Under the pieces are notes generated by a model. That model saw only the letters and a program-made list of their open reading frames with translations, ran no database searches and was not told where the DNA came from. The position numbers and the translations under genes are program-made. A DNA stretch of 64,000 nucleotides from Fasciola hepatica (taxonomy: Eukaryota > Platyhelminthes > Trematoda > Plagiorchiida > Fasciolidae): contig CANUEZ040000180.1 in the NCBI GenBank assembly GCA_948099385.1, positions 2,729,001 to 2,793,000 of the forward strand, in the 5' to 3' direction. Each line of letters starts with the position of its first letter. The first letter of the stretch is position 1. Of the stretch, positions 55,564 through 64,000 are shown in pieces.

Positions 55564-56210
55564 GCCTGCTCTTTTGAATTCAAGTGATGCTCACTGGGTG
55601 AGGGTCATCTGGCATGCAATCAGAAAGTGGGAATCAGGGAAGTCACGCCAGGAGATCACCAAGTATTTTGGTCTTTCAAGATGGACAATGAGCAGATGGG
55701 TCGATCGGTTCAGCAATGTAAGCCCATTATTTGGACTAACGAGTCAGTATTTCTGTTAGGCAGGTTTGGAAACGAAAGTGGCATGTTGACAGCAACAGTG
55801 CAGCACAATGGAGATTTAGTGCACGTCTGCGGAGCCAGCTGATGGGAACGTTGGCGTGAGCTGGTATTCCTGGACGGCATTAACAGCGGTCAAGTTTACC
55901 TGGATATCGTGACCCGACTTACCTTGCCACTATTGAGCACAACTGCTAAAGGGATTTTCCAGGACGACAACCCTCCTGCATATCGTCACCTTTTCGTATT
56001 CCAGTTTAATGTGCATCGATGCGCAAAGGCGCTCCCGTGGCCACCTCGACCCTCCGATCGAAGTTTGTTGGATCAGCTCGAGAAGAAAGTGATCAGAAGC
56101 AATAATGCAAATCTCTTGAGGACTTGAAGGCTGTCTTCAAGAAGGGTTAACACAGGATACTATCAGACGGTTAATAGCGAGCATTACCCAATCTGTAAAT
56201 GCAATTGAAT
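55564..56210 (+). pseudogene. Tc1/mariner-type transposase remnant
   Basis: The N-terminal helix-turn-helix is clear: KWESGKSRQEITKYFGLSRW then TMSRWVDRFS. After a deletion and frameshift the catalytic part follows: IIWTNESVFLLGRFGNE, ATVQHNGDLVHVCGAS, stop, WRELVFLDGINSGQVYLDIV, then GIFQDDNPPAYRHLFV (the second catalytic Asp in the QDNAPxH-type motif) and ALPWPPRPSDRSLLDQLEKK (the WPxxSPDLNPIE-type motif, altered). The segment between HTH and first catalytic Asp is missing. Terminal inverted repeats were not found. Confidence 0.8.
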
Positions 56211-56635
56211 CATCCAAAGTTGGCTCAACCATATACTAATGAGTGACTGTTTGAGAACGATCACACTACTTTATTCACAACAAAACATTTTAATTCCAAT
56301 AAAATATTACGCTAATGCACAATGTTTTTTTATTGTGGGGGAGAGACGTCTTTATGTATGAAAACAATATATCAGCGAAATATAATGGTTTCGTTCTGCT
56401 GCTTGATCACCACAAGGTCTGAGTATTTAGCTTTCCAGGTTCACTTGTACATGTTGATATTTGGGAAGTACGCATCGTCTATCTGGAACTACGACGAAAT
56501 TAGTGCTGTGTCCCGATTCAAAGAAACCGCGTGATTACCGAGTAGCTGCTCTTATCACTCTTATCACTGACTCTGTGATTTTTCAGAATTGAATATCATA
56601 CCGAGATAATTTATGCGGCCCATGACGGTCGAACA
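56211..56635. other. Unassigned stretch
   Basis: Nothing recognised apart from possible non-coding 3' end of the preceding transposon. Confidence 0.4.
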
Positions 56636-56781
56636 TTTTAGGGCGTTTGCCAACCACCCCGAGGGTCGGAGATTCGAAGTACGACACCACCGGTCATATT
56701 GGTGGTAGGAATTAATCCACAGTCGCCATGCCCGTTAACACGCCTGATCCATGGTGCACGAGGTGCTATTAAACCCACCCC
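56636..56781 (+). mobile_element. SINE-B 5' half, interrupted by a Tc3-like element
   Basis: It has the head CGGAGATTCGAAGTACGAC and body CACCGGTCATATTGGTGGTA, GTTAACACGCCTGATCC. The family sequence then stops at the left terminal repeat of the transposon at 56782, so the transposon may have landed in it. Confidence 0.6.
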
Positions 56782-58294
56782 GTTTTTTGTGATAACGTTT
56801 GAATCAAATCGCTTAGGGCGACCAAATTTGGTATGTTCCGTGTTTCTATCCACTACTATACCAAATATACACATAGATATGAAGCATGAAACAGATAAAT
56901 TGATTTCTCCCGGAAAATATGCCCCAGGGGGTGCGAAATGCTTTCGAGCTCGCCCCTAAGCAAATGGCAAAAACACTGAGCTGGTGTGCAAACGCAACGA
57001 CCTATGTCATTAGTGACTCATTTTCGATGTTCATGGATGTGAGATTGATGAGTGTGCACGTCACACGTGATTCATAAACGAATTTCACCCATGAAATACT
57101 AATTGGTAGTAGAAACCTATGATTTATCAAAACAAATGGATGGTGCGAGGTTCAAAGATCTCTGAGCTAGTACATGCACGTAAGGATCAGGAATGAGCAT
57201 ACACCAGATCTCCAAAAAGATTTCCAAAATCGACAATCGTTATTCTCAACTTTTTGAAAGATTTCGATCACTGTGGCTATGAGAAAAAGTGCATTTCGAA
57301 GAAAAATCTCCGAGCAGGATACGAGAAGGCTCTTGCGCGGTACTTCGGACGCACCTACGAGTACATCAAAACTGCAGAGGTTCTTGTAACCGAATTTGAG
57401 CGTTTGGCTTGTAGAACAACTATTGTCCGCACTACGTATGCAGTGCAGAAAGACGAGATCACCGCCTGGGATGACTGATCATCATTTTCAAAATCGAAAG
57501 GAATTAATCAGAAATCACATCACTTGGAATGCTTGGTGGAACGATGCGGTGTTTTATGATCAGAAAAAATTCACTTTTGAGGGCCGTGATGTAATGTACT
57601 GCTGCTACGACTTCAGGAAAAAACATGCTGAACCTCAGTCGTCGAGGCTTCAGTGATGACTCTGTGATGTTCTGAGTTGCCGTTTTTGGAGATGGAAAAT
57701 TTCAGTTAGCAGACTTAGATGAGAAAAGACCGCTCACTTATAAACCAGAACTTTAATCGAATTTTGACTCCTGAAGATTCGGAGAAACTAGCAAGGACCA
57801 TGACATTTCAGCATTACAACACAGCCATAAATGCGGCCAACCTCACCAGAATGTAACTGCTGAATCGAAACATCAAAGACCATTAACCGGCCTGCTCACG
57901 GTCCAGACTTGAACCTTATTTGAAACGTCTGGGGTCTAGCAGCGAGGCGAGTCTGCGTGAATGGAAGAGTCTTCGACACTCAGCAATTTGACGCCCATCA
58001 CTCTCGAATACTGGACAATACATGAGACCATCCGGAACATCATCGGAAGTATGACTGGACGTTATTTTAGTCATTACCATAGTTACTGTATTTCCTAAGC
58101 AGAGGGCAGTTTTTGTTCAGGGGCGGGTTTAGTAGCATTTCACACCTTTTGATGCATATTTTCCGGGATAAATCAATTTATCTGTTTCACGCTTCATATC
58201 TATGTGTGTATTTGGTATAGTAGTGGATAGAAACACAAAACATGCCAAATTTGGTCGCCCTAACCAATTTGATTCAGAAGTTATCACAAAAACA
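56782..58294 (+). mobile_element. Tc3-like DNA transposon with 176-base terminal inverted repeats, decayed
   Basis: Terminal repeats 56782-56957 and 58119-58294 are inverted copies of each other, about 85-90% identical (GTTTTTTGTGATAAC at the outside, GGCGACCAAATTTGG and ATTTATCCCGGAAAATATGC inside). Between them lies a broken transposase. The ends are set from where the inverted similarity stops; the target duplication was not resolved. Confidence 0.85.
57240..58105 (+). pseudogene. Tc3-like transposase pseudogene
   Basis: In changing frames: ITWNAWWNDAVFYDQKKFTF (the usual FSDEKKF region, with Tyr-Asp-Gln), EGRDVMYCCYDFRKK, SVMF*VAVFGDGKFQLADL, TMTFQHYNTAINAANL (normally FQQDNAxxH; the Asp is lost), then HGPDLNLI*NVWGLAARRVC and NGRVFDTQQFD. 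Stop codons and shifts make it inactive. The order of motifs is that of Tc1/Tc3 transposases. Confidence 0.8.
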
Positions 58295-58778
58295 GAATAG
58301 GCTTTTGATAATTATATGGGATAAAGGAAAAATACCGATGCTGACCAATTTCATGGTAGATTACTCATTCAGGTACATCTGATGTTGTTCGCTCGACACA
58401 TCAGTTATCCGTCCGTATGGAAGAGCATCAATCACGCTGGTTAAATCAACGTGAATGTTAAGTAATCCCAAAAGCGATATTTGATCGTTTCATTTAGACA
58501 TAGGTCATCGGGTGAATCATAATCAAGCATTTATGATGCTTTGTCAAGTACCGAAAACCGATCGAATCAGGTTCGGATAAGTACCGATACCATCACCAAG
58601 GCCATCGGGAATAAGACCATGTAGACAATGTAAAACCCATTTGCACAGTTAGCGAAAGGTCTTTGGTCCGATTCCGAATCGTGGTGTGAACTTTTGGATG
58701 CGAAAAACACAAGCAGATTTTCCATTATCTACATCGTTCCTGCATCTCGAACCACCGTTAAAATTTCACGGATATATG

Positions 58779-63059
<4,281 letters not shown>

Positions 63060-63180
63060 GAAATTGACCGGCGGGTGCAGCAAGATTCGAACTCCCGACA
63101 GAAGCGTCCAAAGTTCGCCATAATGACCGACTGATCACGGTTGGTTAAGTAGCATGCAAATGGCCGTTCTATCTGCGACC
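63060..63180 (-). repeat. Possible degraded tRNA-derived repeat
   Basis: The minus strand contains GTCGGGAGTTCGAATCTTGC, a B-box-like sequence, downstream of weakly A-box-like sequence. No tRNA fold was obtained. It might be an old SINE. Confidence 0.3.
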
Positions 63181-64000
63181 TTAAGATGCGCCAAGGGACA
63201 CAGCCATGTTCTCCATCTGGTAATATCTGAAAATGTCCGAATAGTCCAATATGTGGAAAACACAGAGTGGCAGACAAGCTCGTTTCCAGTTATTCTTAAT
63301 CATTTGAAACATAAAATTTTGCATGGCTAATGTCAAATCAAAGTGAAACGATAGGTGGTGGGGTAAAATAGTTCGTAAAATAAAGGAGAACAGTGTTCAC
63401 GCGCGTGATTCATATGTGGATGTGATCGGCATAGGTAGTCTCCAACTAATTTTCTGTGTTTATGATGGGCCAAACAAACTTCAGCGCTCACACGTAGTGT
63501 TTTTCTTCTAAGTGGTCATTCAAGACGCTTCATTGATATGACAATGCTATAATTTGAAGAAATAACTTGGGAAATAGATGTCCGAAGGAACACCAGTTTG
63601 TGGTTCAAAGGGGACATTCTAGTGGTTGCTATATATCGTAGACTATAATGGGCTGTTGACAGAATATTTTGTGCGGTGAAACTCCAAATTTTGTTCACAT
63701 CCAAACCAATCCTCTTCTTACGATTAAGGCATAGGGTGCCAGATTGCGGCTTCATTCTGTGCATGCTCAGTTGCCTGTTACAGGGGAACGACTTGGTTAA
63801 ACATTAGGGCAATTAAAGTAATCACGAGCGCCTCTTATTGAGTCTAACCACCTAGTGTATGCGCCCGAAGCTCCCCGACCAGTTCACAAGATTGTTAGTG
63901 AAGTTCTGTGTTCTGGTCACAGTGGAAACCGTAGGTATTCGTTTCTTTCATCCTCTGTTGTGCTTCAAAGCAACTTATACAAGCACTGAGGCTTCTTTGA
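63181..64000. other. Unassigned window end
   Basis: Nothing recognised. Confidence 0.4.

Overview
The window looks like nuclear DNA of a parasitic flatworm, most likely a digenean trematode. It carries one real host gene with eukaryotic exons and GT-AG introns, mixing introns of 40-50 bases with introns of 1-14 kb. The introns and flanks are full of RTE-type retrotransposons with (GAT)n tails, tRNA-derived SINEs, Tc1/mariner-type transposons and (AT)n tracts. Nothing bacterial, no CRISPR array and no operon is present. The assignment to flatworm rests on transposon style, intron style and a probable spliced-leader acceptor; genus cannot be read from the sequence.

Layout. 1-6824: three head-to-tail copies of a 2,290-bp unit, almost identical, built from a non-LTR retrotransposon 3' end, a decayed Ty3/Gypsy integrase and another dispersed repeat; the array may continue leftward. 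6825-10167: fragments of one RTE family (called RTE-I here), one of them an open 310-codon 3' half. 10168-45163: a complete gene for the alpha subunit of cytosolic phenylalanyl-tRNA synthetase (FARSA) on the + strand, 11 coding exons, 498 codons, about 34.7 kb. Introns 5-10 hold nearly all the transposon load: RTE-I copies A, B, C (+) and D (-), a second family RTE-II (-), a third family RTE-III, a jockey/CR1-like fragment, SINEs and an 806-bp perfect palindrome. 45164-64000: no recognised host gene. This part holds an RTE C-terminal fragment, SINEs, several inverted-repeat (MITE-like) elements, a pogo-like element with TA flanks, two decayed Tc1/Tc3-like elements and about 5 kb of unassigned sequence at the right end.

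The only protein expected to serve the cell is FARSA, which pairs with the beta subunit (not in this window) to charge tRNA-Phe. All others are mobile-element remnants. Names such as RTE-I/II/III, SINE-A/B and R1-R5 are local labels for families defined only by resemblance inside this window. Boundaries of decayed elements are approximate, by eye.

The most interesting points are structural. RTE-I copies A-D share premature stops, so much of the expansion probably copied an already dead element. Near-identical inverted RTE-I copies flank FARSA exon 10. A retrotransposon block is duplicated between introns 7 and 9. The perfect palindrome sits in intron 8. Two RTE-I fragments flip orientation at the same point of the reverse transcriptase domain. 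The FARSA start lies three bases after a splice acceptor, in a register where a spliced-leader AUG would be in frame.
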